Positions 23,567 to 33,547 of a DNA stretch of 39,284 nt are shown here, piece by piece. Made by a program: the position numbers and the translations under genes. The stretch spans positions 1 to 39,284 of the forward strand of contig CANENE010000016.1 in the NCBI GenBank assembly GCA_947428835.1, read 5' to 3'. The DNA comes from an uncultured bacterium (GTDB lineage: Bacteria > Cyanobacteriota > Vampirovibrionia > Gastranaerophilales > Gastranaerophilaceae). The notes beneath the pieces are model-generated. The model ran no database searches, had not been told where the DNA came from, and saw only the letters and a program-made list of their open reading frames with translations. How positions within the stretch are numbered: position 1 is the stretch's first letter; the number at the start of each line of letters is the position of its first letter.

Positions 23567-25721
23567 TAACCTGTTCCAGATAGTTCTTTAATTCCTTGAC
23601 TCTTGCTTTTGCAAATTTTGTTGTTTCATCAGCTGTATTTCCTTTTAAATTAAGGAATTTTTCATAGTAGCCTACTGCCTGATTATAGTTTTCGATATTA
23701 TCATAATCTAATGCTAAGGCATAATAGCCATCAACAAATTCAGGATTTTTAGCAATCAAAAGCTGATATTGTTTGATTGCTTCATTTGGTTTTTTCATCT
23801 CATCCAAATCCAAGCCCTTATAGTATAAACCATAGCTATCATTTGGATTGTTTGCAAGATATTTATTAATCATATCTAAAGAAGCTTGGAAACTACCTTT
23901 TTCATATAAATCTATCCCTTGTTGTAAATAGTTAGCTGTTTCCAGTCCTTGTATTTCTTTTAAAAGGTCTTTTGCGCCTTGATTTTGGCTATCAAGTGCC
24001 AGTAATTTTTCAAGTTTGTTTTTAGCATTATTTGTATCATTCAATGAATAATAAGCCCAGGCGCTATTTAAAAGAGCATATTTGTCATTTGGATTTGTGT
24101 TTAAAATTTCCAAATAATACCTGTTTGCATTATTATAATCCTTCAATTCAAAATAGCAGGCAGCAATCATTGTTTTAACATCATTATTTTTTTCTTTGAT
24201 TTTTAAGTATTCGCTTAGTGCCTGACTATATTGCTTATTATTATATAGTTTTGTTGCTTTTTCATAAATTGTTGCAGTCGAATATGTTTTGGTATCTTGA
24301 AGATACTGGCTTAATTGTTTATTATTTGGAAGGTTAAGAAGTCCTTTTTGGCAAATTTCACTTGCAGCATCAAAGTTTTTTTCATCAAGATAAATTTGCG
24401 CAAGATTTATATACGTCTCTTCCTTTGCCGGATTTAAATTCATAGCTTTTAGATAATATTCAACGGCTTGAGCATTATTTTTTTCTTTATGAAGTTCAAG
24501 AGCATAGTTAAATTGGGCTTCATAGTTATTCGGGTTGTTTATTGCTTTTCTTCTTAAGTATGTAATAACTTTGTCTTTAGGAAAATTATTAAAGATTATA
24601 TCGTCCAGTTTCGCTTTTGCCTGTGCATCATTAGGATTTATTGCAAGAATTTTTTCATATTCTTTAGCGGCTTCTTCAAACTTCGACATTTGTCTTAAAA
24701 TATCGGCTTTATAATTTAACAGTTCAATATCGTTTGGAGTTTTAGACAGCAAGCTGTTGTATGTTTCAAGAGCGCTTGTGTAGTTTTTTTGTGCAATATA
24801 AACGGATGCTAAATTAAATAAAGATGTATTATCAGATGCATCCAGTTGATATGCTTTCATATACTGGGTTTTAGCTCCTTCAAGATTACCTTGTTTTTGA
24901 TAAATTGCACCAAGATTTATATAACCTTGAGCGTTATTTGGATTATTAGAAACACTTTGAAGCCATTTATTTTCAAGAATTTCTAACAATTCAGGGTTGT
25001 CTGCTCCGTAATTTAAAGCAAGATTATATTGTTCCATGCTGGCTTCAGCGTTATTTGCTTCATCCAACATAACGCCATATAAAAAATGCAATTTAGGATT
25101 TTTAGGGTTAATATCAATTGCGGTTTTTATATAATCCATTGCTGTTGCAATGTTGTTTAAGTTTTTATAGATGACTGATAAATTTTCATAAGCAGCTTCT
25201 TTGTAGTTGGTTTTTGTTAAATTTTGAAAATCATATCCGCTTGCGGCAAGTTCTCCCTGCGCACGAAGTGCTTTTGCGCTTTGCAGCCTTGAAGAAGCAT
25301 CTGATGAAATGGCTAATTTCTTTTCAAGCAAAGAAATTTCTCTTTCGCAGTTAGCTGCCATTGTACTGTCATTTTGGCTTGTTGGGCCGCTTTTCCAGTA
25401 TTTTGCATAAAAACAGGCACTTTTAAAGTCATTAAGCGCTTTTTTGTATTCTTTTGCAGTTTTATTGTAGTTTTGTGCTCTTGCAAAATATGAATTTTGA
25501 AGAGCTTCTTTGATTGTTGTATCATATGGAGAAAATCTTAAAACTTTTTTAAACTCAACAATAGCTGAAGCGTACTGGTTATTTTTCAGATATTGCATAC
25601 CATTTGAATAATATGCGCTAAACCTTTGTATATCTTCCTGGCTCATATCATTTGCAAAAGAAGAGGCAAAATTCAGCAGTGAAATGGCTAAAAATGTTGT
25701 AAAGATAAGCTTTTTTCTCAT
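23553..25721 (-). CDS. Exported TPR-repeat protein
   Basis: A 722-residue protein with a signal peptide (MRKKLIFTTFLAISLLNFASSFA) and then a near-continuous array of tetratricopeptide repeats to the C-terminus. Consensus pieces include YNLALNYGADNPELLEI, AINPNDAQAKAKL, LNPAKEETYINLAQIYLDE, LNTNPNDKYALLNSAWAYY and KNPEFVDGYYALALDYD. TPR arrays are protein-binding scaffolds; this one should lie in the periplasm or on the cell surface, perhaps for envelope or pilus assembly. AAGGA lies eight bases before the ATG. It heads an overlapping run with dus and the GIY-YIG gene. Sequence does not reveal its partner. Confidence 0.88.
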   Translation of the reverse strand: MRKKLIFTTFLAISLLNFASSFANDMSQEDIQRFSAYYSNGMQYLKNNQYASAIVEFKKVLRFSPYDTTIKEALQNSYFARAQNYNKTAKEYKKALNDFKSACFYAKYWKSGPTSQNDSTMAANCEREISLLEKKLAISSDASSRLQSAKALRAQGELAASGYDFQNLTKTNYKEAAYENLSVIYKNLNNIATAMDYIKTAIDINPKNPKLHFLYGVMLDEANNAEASMEQYNLALNYGADNPELLEILENKWLQSVSNNPNNAQGYINLGAIYQKQGNLEGAKTQYMKAYQLDASDNTSLFNLASVYIAQKNYTSALETYNSLLSKTPNDIELLNYKADILRQMSKFEEAAKEYEKILAINPNDAQAKAKLDDIIFNNFPKDKVITYLRRKAINNPNNYEAQFNYALELHKEKNNAQAVEYYLKAMNLNPAKEETYINLAQIYLDEKNFDAASEICQKGLLNLPNNKQLSQYLQDTKTYSTATIYEKATKLYNNKQYSQALSEYLKIKEKNNDVKTMIAACYFELKDYNNANRYYLEILNTNPNDKYALLNSAWAYYSLNDTNNAKNKLEKLLALDSQNQGAKDLLKEIQGLETANYLQQGIDLYEKGSFQASLDMINKYLANNPNDSYGLYYKGLDLDEMKKPNEAIKQYQLLIAKNPEFVDGYYALALDYDNIENYNQAVGYYEKFLNLKGNTADETTKFAKARVKELKNYLEQVNAQK

Positions 25722-25783
25722 AAAACAATCCTTGAATAAACTCTTTTATTTTTTTATTGTTTTATTATACTACAAGAAAAAAG

Positions 25784-25987
25784 TTAAAAGATAGATACAT
25801 CAGGATAATTTTCACAAGCAGGTTCTACCCAAACATAGGTTCTATCGAAAAACAAAGATTTGTTTTGTTTAAAAGGATTGGTGCAATTATCTTGAATAAA
25901 AGGGTTTTTTGCAAGATTGTTGTATTTTTTGGCGTAAAGCTCGTATTCTTTTATTTTATTTATTAAAGATTTCATATATTTAAACAT
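25784..25987 (-). CDS. Small hypothetical protein
   Basis: A possible 67-residue protein rich in Lys, Tyr and Asn (MFKYMKSLINKIKEYELYAKK ...), ending in FDRTYVWVEPACENYPDVSIF. I chose the ATG at 25987 over one 12 codons upstream because GAGGT lies five bases ahead of it. No family is recognised and there is no signal peptide. It stands alone between the TPR gene (same strand, 62 bases downstream) and the divergent efflux operon. The good ribosome site argues for a real gene; its size and lack of recognised homology argue for caution. Confidence 0.45.
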   Translation of the reverse strand: MFKYMKSLINKIKEYELYAKKYNNLAKNPFIQDNCTNPFKQNKSLFFDRTYVWVEPACENYPDVSIF

Positions 25988-26088
25988 AGTATACCTCGAT
26001 TTTAATTTAAAGGATAACTTCATTATCTCAATTTTTAATTTTTTTAAATTGCCCTAAAGAATAATTTATATAAAGAAATTTAACTAAC

Positions 26089-26117
26089 TTGAAATTAAAA
26101 ATTTATTTAAGTAAAAT
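26089..26117 (+). promoter_or_regulatory. Predicted promoter of the RND efflux operon
   Basis: TTGAAA (26089-26094), a 17-base spacer and TAAAAT (26112-26117) match the sigma70 consensus at ten of twelve bases. The start would be near 26124, leaving a leader of about 55 bases. GTTAA-gtaaca-TTAAC (26129-26144) in that leader is a small inverted repeat that could bind a regulator. No dedicated regulator gene adjoins the operon. Confidence 0.55.
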
Positions 26118-26179
26118 TATATAGCTTGGTTAAGTAACATTAACAACATTGTTTTACAAGAGGAGTAAGGTATTTATAT

Positions 26180-27340
26180 ATGAAAAAAATATTAGTTGTA
26201 TCATCAGCCGTAATACTTTTGTGCGTAGGCGCTCGTTTTGCAATTACAAAATTTGGCGAAATTACAAGAGCAAAGCAGATGAAAGAAGCCTCTATTCCTG
26301 TTGTACAATTGGCTGAACCGATTGAAATAGATACCTTCAAATCAATAGAAATCCCCGGACGCATCCAATCACAAGACAAAGTGGATTTGGTTGCAAGAAT
26401 AGACGGTTACCTTCAGGGCAAGCATTTTAAAGAAGGTGATTTTGTAAAAAAAGGACAGGTTCTTTTGACAATTGAGCCAACACAATATTTAAATAATTTA
26501 AATAAAGCATCTGCTGATTTAGAAAACGCTAAAGCAGCACTCTATAAAGCCCAAAAGGATTATGAAAGAGGAGCTGAACTTGTTAAAAAAGATTTCATTT
26601 CAAAATCAACTTATGATAGTTTATATTCAGAAAAAAGAGCAGCTGAAGCCGCAGTCAAATCTGCTTCAGCGCAGCTTGCCGAAGCAAGAAGAAATTATAA
26701 CTACACAAAAATAAAATCTCCGACAGATGGCAAAATAGGCTCTCTCACTGTTCAGGAAGGAAACTATGTAACACCCGCTACAGGTGCCATTGCAACCGTT
26801 GTCAAAACAAATCCAATATATATTAAATATAGTGTGGACTCCAAGCAATTTGATGAATTAAGAAATCAGGATTTTATTCCAAAAAAAGGCTCAGAGCCTG
26901 TTAAAGCAGATATTGTTCTTCCAAGCGGAAATACCTATCCTATTAAAGCAACGCAGGATTTCTTTGATAACCAAATTTCAACAAGTACAGGAACAATTGA
27001 TTTTAGGGCAACCGTTTCAAATCCTGATAACGTCTTAATTCCTGGCGATTTTGTAAAAGTTAAAGTATATTCCAATCAAAAAGTTAAAGCTCTTGTTGTG
27101 CCGCAGGAATTTGTTCTTCAAGATACAAAAGGCAAATATGTCTATATTGTTGACGAAAATAACACGGTTCAAACAAAATATTTTAAAGACGGCGGTCAAT
27201 ACGAAAAATATTGGATAGTAGCAGAAGGGCTTGGTTTGAATGATAAATATATCGTAACCAATCTTACAAAATTAATGCCCAAGACTCCTGTAAAAATTGC
27301 GCCAAAAGAAAATAGTGATACCGACAAAGAAAGTAAATAA
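26180..27340 (+). CDS. RND efflux periplasmic adaptor (AcrA/MexA family)
   Basis: Membrane fusion protein that links the inner membrane RND pump to the outer membrane channel. The 386-residue product has an N-terminal hydrophobic anchor (4-21), no good lipobox before Cys15, the first lipoyl half (VDLVARIDGYLQGKHFKEGDFVKKGQVLLTI, 69-99), a coiled-coil hairpin (about 105-170, NKASADLENAKAALYKAQKDYE) and the second lipoyl half with YTKIKSPTDGKIG. A beta-barrel and membrane-proximal domain follow (FVKVKVYSNQKVKALVVPQEFV). AAGGT lies nine bases before the ATG. It is the first of three genes; the transporter starts three bases after its stop. Confidence 0.95.
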   Translation: MKKILVVSSAVILLCVGARFAITKFGEITRAKQMKEASIPVVQLAEPIEIDTFKSIEIPGRIQSQDKVDLVARIDGYLQGKHFKEGDFVKKGQVLLTIEPTQYLNNLNKASADLENAKAALYKAQKDYERGAELVKKDFISKSTYDSLYSEKRAAEAAVKSASAQLAEARRNYNYTKIKSPTDGKIGSLTVQEGNYVTPATGAIATVVKTNPIYIKYSVDSKQFDELRNQDFIPKKGSEPVKADIVLPSGNTYPIKATQDFFDNQISTSTGTIDFRATVSNPDNVLIPGDFVKVKVYSNQKVKALVVPQEFVLQDTKGKYVYIVDENNTVQTKYFKDGGQYEKYWIVAEGLGLNDKYIVTNLTKLMPKTPVKIAPKENSDTDKESK

Positions 27341-27343
27341 AAA

Positions 27344-30300
27344 ATGTTTTCATCAAAATTTTTTATAGATAGACCCCGTTTTGCATTCGTTATTTCAATT
27401 GTAATAATGCTTGTAGGTTTTATTGCAATGAAAGCACTGCCTCTTGAAGAGTATCCCACAATTACCCCTCCTCAAGTTACAGTTAGTGCAACATATACAG
27501 GTGCAAGCTCGGATGTTATAGAATCAACCGTTGCAGCTCCTATTGAATCAGCTGTCAATGGCGTTGAAAGAATGCTTTATATGACATCTGATTCTAAAGA
27601 TGGACAATATCGTCTTACAATTTATTTTGAAGTAGGTTCAGACCCTGATATGAACGTTGTAAACGTTCAAAACAAGGTTTCTTTGGTTACAAGCAGACTC
27701 CCCTCCGATGTATCAAGATATGGCTTGACAGTTAAACAAAATACAGGCGGCGGCGGATTGTTGTATTATGGCATATATTCACCCGATAGCTCTGTCGATC
27801 TTGTAACACTTTCAAATTATGCTGCTATTTATCTTAAAGATGAGCTTGCACGTATCAACGGTGTTGCAGAAGTTCAAGTATTTGGCGGCAAAGACTATTC
27901 TATGCGTATTTGGCTTGATAGTGAAAAAATGGCAGCTTTAAATATCTCATCATCTGAAATAACAGCTGCAATAACTGCCCAAAATGCGCAAGTTTCAGCA
28001 GGTTCAATAGGTAATGAACCTTTGGTTAATAAAAAAGATATGGCGCTGACTTTAAAAACCCCGGGACGTCTTAAAACACAGGAAGAGTTTGAAAATATAA
28101 TTGTTAAGGCTTTAACCGGAGGTCAGACAATAAGATTAAAAGATGTCGCAAGAGTCGAGCTTGCAGGTGAAAACTATACAACAGACGGTAAAATTGATAA
28201 CCGCTCGGTTGCAGTTATGTCTGTTGCGCAGTTGTCCTATGCAAATGCAATTGATGTAGCAGATAAATGCAATAGAAAAATGGAAGAACTTTCCAAATCT
28301 TTCCCCGATGGAATCGCTTATTCTGTTTTTTATAATGCGACAGATTCAGTTAAAGATTCTCTTGAAGAAGTTGTTAAAGCTATCGTTCTTGCAATATTTA
28401 TCGTTGTTGCAACGGTTTATTTGTTCCTTGGAGACGTTAGAGCAAGTATAGTTCCGTTTTGCGCAATTCCCGTATCTTTAATCGGTACATTTGCGGCGTT
28501 TGCGATGTTTGGTTTTTCAATTAATACTTTGACTTTATTTGGCTTGGTGCTTGCCGTTGGTACCGTTGTAGATGACGCGATTGTTGTTGTTGAAAACGTG
28601 CAAAGACATATAGAATTAGGTTTAAAACCAAAAGAAGCAGCTATAGTTTCAATGGAAGAAGTATCAGGTGCTGTTATTGCAACATCTCTTGTATTGATGG
28701 CAGTATTTGTGCCTGTTGCATTTATCCCCGGCATCACAGGTAAGATGTATCAGCAATTTGCAATCACAATTGCAGTGTCAGTCGGACTTTCTACAGTTAT
28801 GGCGCTGACATTGGCGCCTGCTTTGTGTTCAATATTTTTAAGAAGCAAAGAAGACCTTCCAAAAAGAAGCTTCTATGAAAAATACAGACAATTATACCGC
28901 GAATATTGGCAAGATAAACAAAACCTTAAAGGTATAGAAAAAATAAAAGCCTGGGGCGAATTTTTGGCTTATGGCTGGGATGTTTCTCTTAAAAAGTTCG
29001 ACAGAGCCTTTGAAAGAACCAAAAATAGCTACATGGAAGGCTCAAAATACTTTATTGAAGCACCCAAAAGGACAATTATCACTTATGCTGCTTTGGTTTT
29101 ATTTTTGCTGTTTATGTTCAAATTAATCCCGACAGGATTTTTGCCAACAGAAGATAGCGGCGCTGTTTTTTCAACAATTCAATTAAAAGACGGTTCTTCT
29201 TTATTTAAAACAGGTGAAATCACACAGTCTTTGACTAATGACTTATTAAAAGTTCCGGGTGTAAATTCTGTTCTTTCTCTGAATGGTTTTAACGGCCAAA
29301 ATTCGGCAATTTTAATTATTCAGCTCGATGAATGGAAAACAAGACTTAAAGCAGGATTTTTAAAGTCATTGTTTATGTCCAAAAAAGAAAGAAGCGACCA
29401 GTCGCATAAAAATATTAATGATATTATTGCAACAGCAAACAGTTTTGGCGCAAAATACCCTAATGCCACAATGTTTTCTTTTGTTCCTCCTGCAATTCAA
29501 GGTTTATCTATGTTTGGAGGCTTTGAATATCAGCTTTTAGACAAAGGTCAAAGGACTCCGCAGGAACTTCATAACGAAGCAAAAATGCTTATAGCACGTG
29601 CTAATCAAAGCCCGAAATTAACAAGTGTATTTACACAATATAATTCCCAAACTCCGCAATTAATGCTTCATATAGATTATGATAAAATCATGGCGCAGGG
29701 AATTAATATAAATGATGTTTATACAGCTTTATCAAGCCAGTTTGGTACATATTATGTAAATGACTTTAACCTTTATGGCCGTGTATTCAGGGTAATGATG
29801 CAGGCAGAAGAGCCTTATAGAAGCAGTATTAATTCAATCGACAGAATCTATGTAAAAACTGCCTCGGGTGCAAGTGCTCCATTATCTACGCTAATTAGAG
29901 TCGAACCTGTAACAGGACCTTATGATATCACAAGATTTAATATGTATAAATCAATTCAAATACAAGGTAACCCTGCCAAAGGTCAGTCTTCGGGTGATGC
30001 TATTAAAGAAATGGAAAAAATTTCAAAAGAAGTGCTGCCGTCTGATATTGGTTTTGCATGGTCCGGAACATCTCTGCAGGAACTTGAATCCCAGGGGCAA
30101 ACAGTTATCGTTCTTGTAATGTCACTTGTATTTGTATATTTGTTCCTTGTTGCATTATATGAAAGCTGGATGCTTCCTGTCGGTGTTATGCTTATTGCGC
30201 CGATTGCTATGCTTGGAGCTGTATTATTCCAATATGTTTGGGGACAATCCCTTGATCTGTATGCTCAAATCGGGCTTATTATGCTGATAGGATTAGCCGC

Positions 30301-30661
30301 TAAACAAGCAATTTTGATTATAGAATTTGCAAAAACAGAACACGATGATAACGGTCTTGCTATTATTCCTGCTGCGCTAAAAGCTGCAACAACGAGGTTT
30401 AGAGCCGTTATTATGACAGTTCTTGCTTTTATTTTGGGGATTTTGCCTCTTGTTTTTGCAATAGGTCCCGGGTCAATGTCCAGGAAATCTCTTGGTGTAA
30501 CAGTATTTGGCGGAATGACAGCAGCAGCTGTTATTGGTACTATTCTTGTTCCGGCTTTTTATGTTGTAATCCAACAGCTTAGAGAAAATACAAAAAATAA
30601 ATGGCATAATAATAGTAAAAGCAACGACAACAAATCTTTGAATAAGGATGAAGATAAATGA
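27344..30661 (+). CDS. RND multidrug efflux transporter (AcrB/HAE1 family)
   Basis: Proton-driven inner membrane pump that exports drugs or other amphiphiles through the adaptor and the outer channel. The 1105-residue product starts [18 protein letters not shown] like AcrB and has 12 predicted helices in two halves. The proton-relay residues are present: Asp410-Asp411 in [17 protein letters not shown] and Lys987 in [15 protein letters not shown]. The cytoplasmic segment between helices 6 and 7 (about 500-575) is roughly 35 residues longer than in E. coli AcrB and is charged and aromatic. The C-terminal tail is Asn/Lys-rich. It is coupled to both neighbours (three-base gap upstream, four-base ATGA overlap downstream). 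Substrate cannot be read from sequence. Confidence 0.96.
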   Translation: MFSSKFFIDRPRFAFVISIVIMLVGFIAMKALPLEEYPTITPPQVTVSATYTGASSDVIESTVAAPIESAVNGVERMLYMTSDSKDGQYRLTIYFEVGSDPDMNVVNVQNKVSLVTSRLPSDVSRYGLTVKQNTGGGGLLYYGIYSPDSSVDLVTLSNYAAIYLKDELARINGVAEVQVFGGKDYSMRIWLDSEKMAALNISSSEITAAITAQNAQVSAGSIGNEPLVNKKDMALTLKTPGRLKTQEEFENIIVKALTGGQTIRLKDVARVELAGENYTTDGKIDNRSVAVMSVAQLSYANAIDVADKCNRKMEELSKSFPDGIAYSVFYNATDSVKDSLEEVVKAIVLAIFIVVATVYLFLGDVRASIVPFCAIPVSLIGTFAAFAMFGFSINTLTLFGLVLAVGTVVDDAIVVVENVQRHIELGLKPKEAAIVSMEEVSGAVIATSLVLMAVFVPVAFIPGITGKMYQQFAITIAVSVGLSTVMALTLAPALCSIFLRSKEDLPKRSFYEKYRQLYREYWQDKQNLKGIEKIKAWGEFLAYGWDVSLKKFDRAFERTKNSYMEGSKYFIEAPKRTIITYAALVLFLLFMFKLIPTGFLPTEDSGAVFSTIQLKDGSSLFKTGEITQSLTNDLLKVPGVNSVLSLNGFNGQNSAILIIQLDEWKTRLKAGFLKSLFMSKKERSDQSHKNINDIIATANSFGAKYPNATMFSFVPPAIQGLSMFGGFEYQLLDKGQRTPQELHNEAKMLIARANQSPKLTSVFTQYNSQTPQLMLHIDYDKIMAQGININDVYTALSSQFGTYYVNDFNLYGRVFRVMMQAEEPYRSSINSIDRIYVKTASGASAPLSTLIRVEPVTGPYDITRFNMYKSIQIQGNPAKGQSSGDAIKEMEKISKEVLPSDIGFAWSGTSLQELESQGQTVIVLVMSLVFVYLFLVALYESWMLPVGVMLIAPIAMLGAVLFQYVWGQSLDLYAQIGLIMLIGLAAKQAILIIEFAKTEHDDNGLAIIPAALKAATTRFRAVIMTVLAFILGILPLVFAIGPGSMSRKSLGVTVFGGMTAAAVIGTILVPAFYVVIQQLRENTKNKWHNNSKSNDNKSLNKDEDK

Positions 30662-32331
30662 GAAAAAAATATATAATTTTTTTAGCATTCATATTGTTTT
30701 TGAGTCAAAATAGCGCCTTTTGCAAGGCCTTTGGTAAGATAAAAAAAGAAAAACCGCCAAAAGATAATATTGCTCAGGTGCAAAATAAAAAAGAAACAAG
30801 AAAAGAGCAGAAAGCAAAGCTTGAAAAGCTTTCTAAGTCAAATAAATCCGCTCAAACAGAAGACGAAAGTCAGGCTGATAAAAACCAAGATAAGGGTGAG
30901 GCAATATTTAAAAAAGATAAAGCTAAAAAAATTAAAGTTAAACCCGTCAAACAAAAAAAACAATACAAAGTAACCGATAAAGTCAAAAAAGAATACTCAA
31001 TTCCAACTGATATCTATATGAATGTCGGAGAAAGCTCCGATAAATCAGTTAAGCTTTCAGGAGGAATTACAAAATCGGTTGAGCTTAATCTTGCAGACTG
31101 CTTAGAGCTTGCGCTTATTAATAACCCTAAAATCAAAGCAGCTTATGCAAGCTCTGAAATTGCAAAATATCAAAAATGGGAGACTCTTTCAGGCTACAGC
31201 CCAAGGCTTGATTGGTCAACATCACTCAATCACCAAAAGCCCGATTTGAGTATGCTAAGAAACTCAATGAGTGTTTCTGCTTTTAATAAATATACATTAG
31301 GCACAATCAGCATTAAGCAGCTTGTTTGGGATTTTGGCTATACCCAAAATAAATATACAATCGATAAAATCACCTATGAAAAATCAAAATCCGAAATAGA
31401 TAAAACCGTAAATGAAGTTGTCTGTCAGATTAAAGACGCTTATTATAACCTTCTTTATGCTTTTGATAAGAAAAAAGTTGCAAAAGAAACTTTAGACCAA
31501 TACGAAAAAACCTATAATCAGGCCCTTGCTTTTTGGGAAGTCGGTACAAAAACAAAAGTTGATGTATTATTTGCCCAAACCAATATGGAACAAGCTAGAG
31601 CCGATTTAATTGCGGCAAATAATAACGCAGATATCGCTTATTCAAAACTTAATAATGCTATGGGGCTTCCTTTTGTAGATCCTTATACGATTGATACATC
31701 TTTAAGGTATGAACCTGTTTCTATCACTATGAAAGAAGCAATCACAATTGCAAATGATGCCCGTCCCGACCTTAAAGGCGCTATGCTTGATGTTGATGCG
31801 GCAAATCAGGCAGTTAAGTTGTCTTGGAAAACATTTTTACCAAGCCTTGAAGTTCAGGCAGGATACGCAAAAGGCGGTGTTGATAGCTGGACTGACAGGA
31901 ACTGGTATAATTACGGGGCTTTTTTAGAATTTCCGACAGTTAACCCTCTTTTAATCAGAAACCAAATCAAAGAAGCCAAAGCGCAGTACGAGCAGGTTAA
32001 ATACTCTACAAAAGCGCAGATAAATGATATCTATTATGAAATTCAAAATGTCTATACAGCTTTAAAAGATACCAAAGCAAGAATCCCTGTAGCAAAAACT
32101 GCTATGGAAAAAGCAAATGAAAACTATGAACTTGCTTCAGGCAGATACAAAGTGGGCTATGGCGATGTAATCGAACTTAAAGATGCCCAAGTTGCCCTGA
32201 GTGACGCGAAATTGAATTATTATCAGACAATATATGATTATAATAATGCAAGGGCAAACCTAGAGCGCGCCATTGGGCAGACTTTAAAACCCGATAAGTC
32301 AGAGGTTATTGATAATTCGCAGGAGTTGTAA
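30658..32331 (+). CDS. TolC-family outer membrane efflux protein
   Basis: Outer membrane channel of the tripartite pump. The 557-residue product has a signal peptide ([22 protein letters not shown]), then an unusual Lys/Glu/Gln-rich segment (about 27-112), then the TolC-type domain from about 141: [29 protein letters not shown], the second half repeating the plan with [28 protein letters not shown], and the closing [26 protein letters not shown]. The two-fold repeat is the family hallmark. At 557 residues it is longer than E. coli TolC mainly because of the charged N-terminal insert, which may be disordered in the periplasm. Its ATG overlaps the transporter stop. Confidence 0.94.
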   Translation: MRKKYIIFLAFILFLSQNSAFCKAFGKIKKEKPPKDNIAQVQNKKETRKEQKAKLEKLSKSNKSAQTEDESQADKNQDKGEAIFKKDKAKKIKVKPVKQKKQYKVTDKVKKEYSIPTDIYMNVGESSDKSVKLSGGITKSVELNLADCLELALINNPKIKAAYASSEIAKYQKWETLSGYSPRLDWSTSLNHQKPDLSMLRNSMSVSAFNKYTLGTISIKQLVWDFGYTQNKYTIDKITYEKSKSEIDKTVNEVVCQIKDAYYNLLYAFDKKKVAKETLDQYEKTYNQALAFWEVGTKTKVDVLFAQTNMEQARADLIAANNNADIAYSKLNNAMGLPFVDPYTIDTSLRYEPVSITMKEAITIANDARPDLKGAMLDVDAANQAVKLSWKTFLPSLEVQAGYAKGGVDSWTDRNWYNYGAFLEFPTVNPLLIRNQIKEAKAQYEQVKYSTKAQINDIYYEIQNVYTALKDTKARIPVAKTAMEKANENYELASGRYKVGYGDVIELKDAQVALSDAKLNYYQTIYDYNNARANLERAIGQTLKPDKSEVIDNSQEL

Positions 32332-32346
32332 AAAATATTTTAGGAA

Positions 32347-32559
32347 TTATTTTTTAAGAAAAGCTTTTACTTTTTCAAAATCATTAAGACTGTAATAGTC
32401 TTCTCCTTTGTGCACGCGAGGTTTTAAGAGGTCTTCTTTTTTTAATTCTTCTACTTTTTCAATACTTATATTGAGAGTTGACATAAGAGTTTTTGTAGGT
32501 AAAAATTTCACGTTTTTGTCTAATAAATCGTCTTCTTGGATTTTTTTTGTGTTTTTCAT
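32347..32559 (-). CDS. Small MerR-like winged-helix DNA-binding protein
   Basis: A 70-residue protein whose second half reads FLPTKTLMSTLNISIEKVEELKKEDLLKPRVHKGEDYYSLNDFEKVKAFLKK. This has the MerR/HTH_17 logic: helix-turn-helix, then KEDLLKPR and DYYSLNDFEKV. No effector domain follows, so it is more like an excisionase-type or stand-alone HTH protein. I chose the ATG at 32559 because GGAG lies six bases ahead; an ATG four codons upstream abuts its AAGGA. It converges on the efflux operon (15-base gap) and is divergent from an XRE gene, sharing a palindromic control region. Confidence 0.7.
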   Translation of the reverse strand: MKNTKKIQEDDLLDKNVKFLPTKTLMSTLNISIEKVEELKKEDLLKPRVHKGEDYYSLNDFEKVKAFLKK

Positions 32560-32628
32560 CTTTTTCTCCATTCCTTTTTATCTGACTGTGATGTACAAAA
32601 TTAATACAAAATGCATTTATATAATTCA

Positions 32629-32660
32629 TACACATTAAAACATAAAAATCTTAATGTGTA
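32629..32660. promoter_or_regulatory. Inverted repeat between divergent MerR-like and XRE genes
   Basis: TACACATTAA (32629-32638) and TTAATGTGTA (32651-32660) are perfect 10-base arms around 12 bases. The TAATGT hexamer matches the half-site of the operators at 6994-7038, but with opposite arrangement. No T run follows, so a terminator is unlikely. It is a plausible operator for the XRE protein encoded at 32723. Confidence 0.5.
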
Positions 32661-32722
32661 AACACCTGATTATAGTTTTTATACTATTAATTTTTATTTT
32701 AAATAACTTTACCATTGAAAAT

Positions 32723-33058
32723 ATGGATGAAAACAGCAAAAAGACAATACTTGGTAATTTAATCAAGAAAGAGAGAAAGAAACTAAAATTATCTCAAGAT
32801 AAATTTAGTGAATTAATTGGAATTGACCCGACAAATCTAAGTAAAATAGAAAGAGGCATAAGCTTTCCTTCTTTTGCAACTTTTTGCAGTCTGATTGAAG
32901 TTTTAAAAATTGAACCTAATTATTTTCTTGGTTTCATAAATTTTGAAAAAGTGGAAAAGAATCCCAAAGACCTTGAATTGCTTGAAAATTTAAAGACATT
33001 ACCTGATGATGCCAAAGATAAAATAAACGAGCTTATTTTAATATTGAAAACAAAGTAA
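32723..33058 (+). CDS. XRE-family HTH transcriptional regulator
   Basis: A 111-residue regulator with a Cro/C1-type helix-turn-helix at about 9-66: LGNLIKKERKKLKLSQDKFSELIGIDPTNLSKIERGISFPSF. The C-terminal segment (about 75-111, NPKDLELLENLKTLPDDAKDKINELILILKTK) is helical. The open frame extends to an ATG at 32654 that would add a hydrophobic 23-residue leader. That ATG lies inside the inverted repeat at 32629-32660, so I prefer 32723, although neither start has a good ribosome site. A membrane-anchored form cannot be excluded. It is divergent from the MerR-like gene, which may be its target. Confidence 0.82.
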   Translation: MDENSKKTILGNLIKKERKKLKLSQDKFSELIGIDPTNLSKIERGISFPSFATFCSLIEVLKIEPNYFLGFINFEKVEKNPKDLELLENLKTLPDDAKDKINELILILKTK

Positions 33059-33070
33059 TTTATTTTTTGT

Positions 33071-33110
33071 ATTGCCGTATTTTCACGTTGTTCGTCCCCG
33101 CAATGACGAT
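33071..33110. repeat. GC-rich intergenic repeat-like element
   Basis: A block clearly richer in GC than its surroundings, starting ATTGCCG and ending CGCAATGACGAT, which are roughly inverted. Read on the minus strand it begins ATCGTCATTGCGGGGACG. From memory this resembles the CGTCATTGCGAG-type intergenic repeats seen in many bacterial genomes. It lies 12 bases past the XRE stop. Confidence 0.5.
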
Positions 33111-33234
33111 TTTAAAAATATTTATATAAACTATCACAAATTTTATTAGCACAAAATCTAATTAATATTAGCACTATAGCGTATTTAAAAACACTTCCAA
33201 TTATTTTAGATTATAAAAGGAGGAAAAAAAGATT

Positions 33235-33537
33235 ATGTTAACAGAAAAAATAAACAAGGAACAATATTTTTTATCCGAATTTAAAAATGTTTCAAGAGAT
33301 ATTTTGCCGTGGCTTGAAAATTTGGCATACGAATGCCGCTGCAAAATTGATAAAAAAGAATGGAAAAGCAGATATAACAACTATGTTATTTATGACTATG
33401 AGCCCTTTTGCTCAGATGGCTTTGAAATCAATGTAACATTATCATCCAGACAAAGTGAATATCTTAATTTTGTTCGATATCTATATGATTCTAAAATCCG
33501 TACCATTGGCTATCTTAAAGGATGTTTGACCCTGTAA
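33235..33537 (+). CDS. Hypothetical protein of 100 residues
   Basis: A small protein with a strong ribosome site (AAAGGAGG, about 11 bases before the ATG), so it is probably translated well. It has no signal peptide or membrane segment. It is rich in Tyr, Glu and Lys, with four cysteines (two in YECRCKI, then CSDGF and GCLTL). The pattern RYNNYVIYDYEPFCSDGFEINVTLSSRQSEY suggests mixed alpha/beta. I do not recognise a family. It converges on radA with a ten-base gap and follows the XRE gene and repeat element. Confidence 0.65.
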   Translation: MLTEKINKEQYFLSEFKNVSRDILPWLENLAYECRCKIDKKEWKSRYNNYVIYDYEPFCSDGFEINVTLSSRQSEYLNFVRYLYDSKIRTIGYLKGCLTL

Positions 33538-33547
33538 AAACTTAAAA

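Noticed and set aside
32347-33537. Toxin-antitoxin module from the MerR-like, XRE and 100-residue genes
   Set aside because: The genes are divergent or well separated rather than overlapping, and none shows a recognisable toxin motif.
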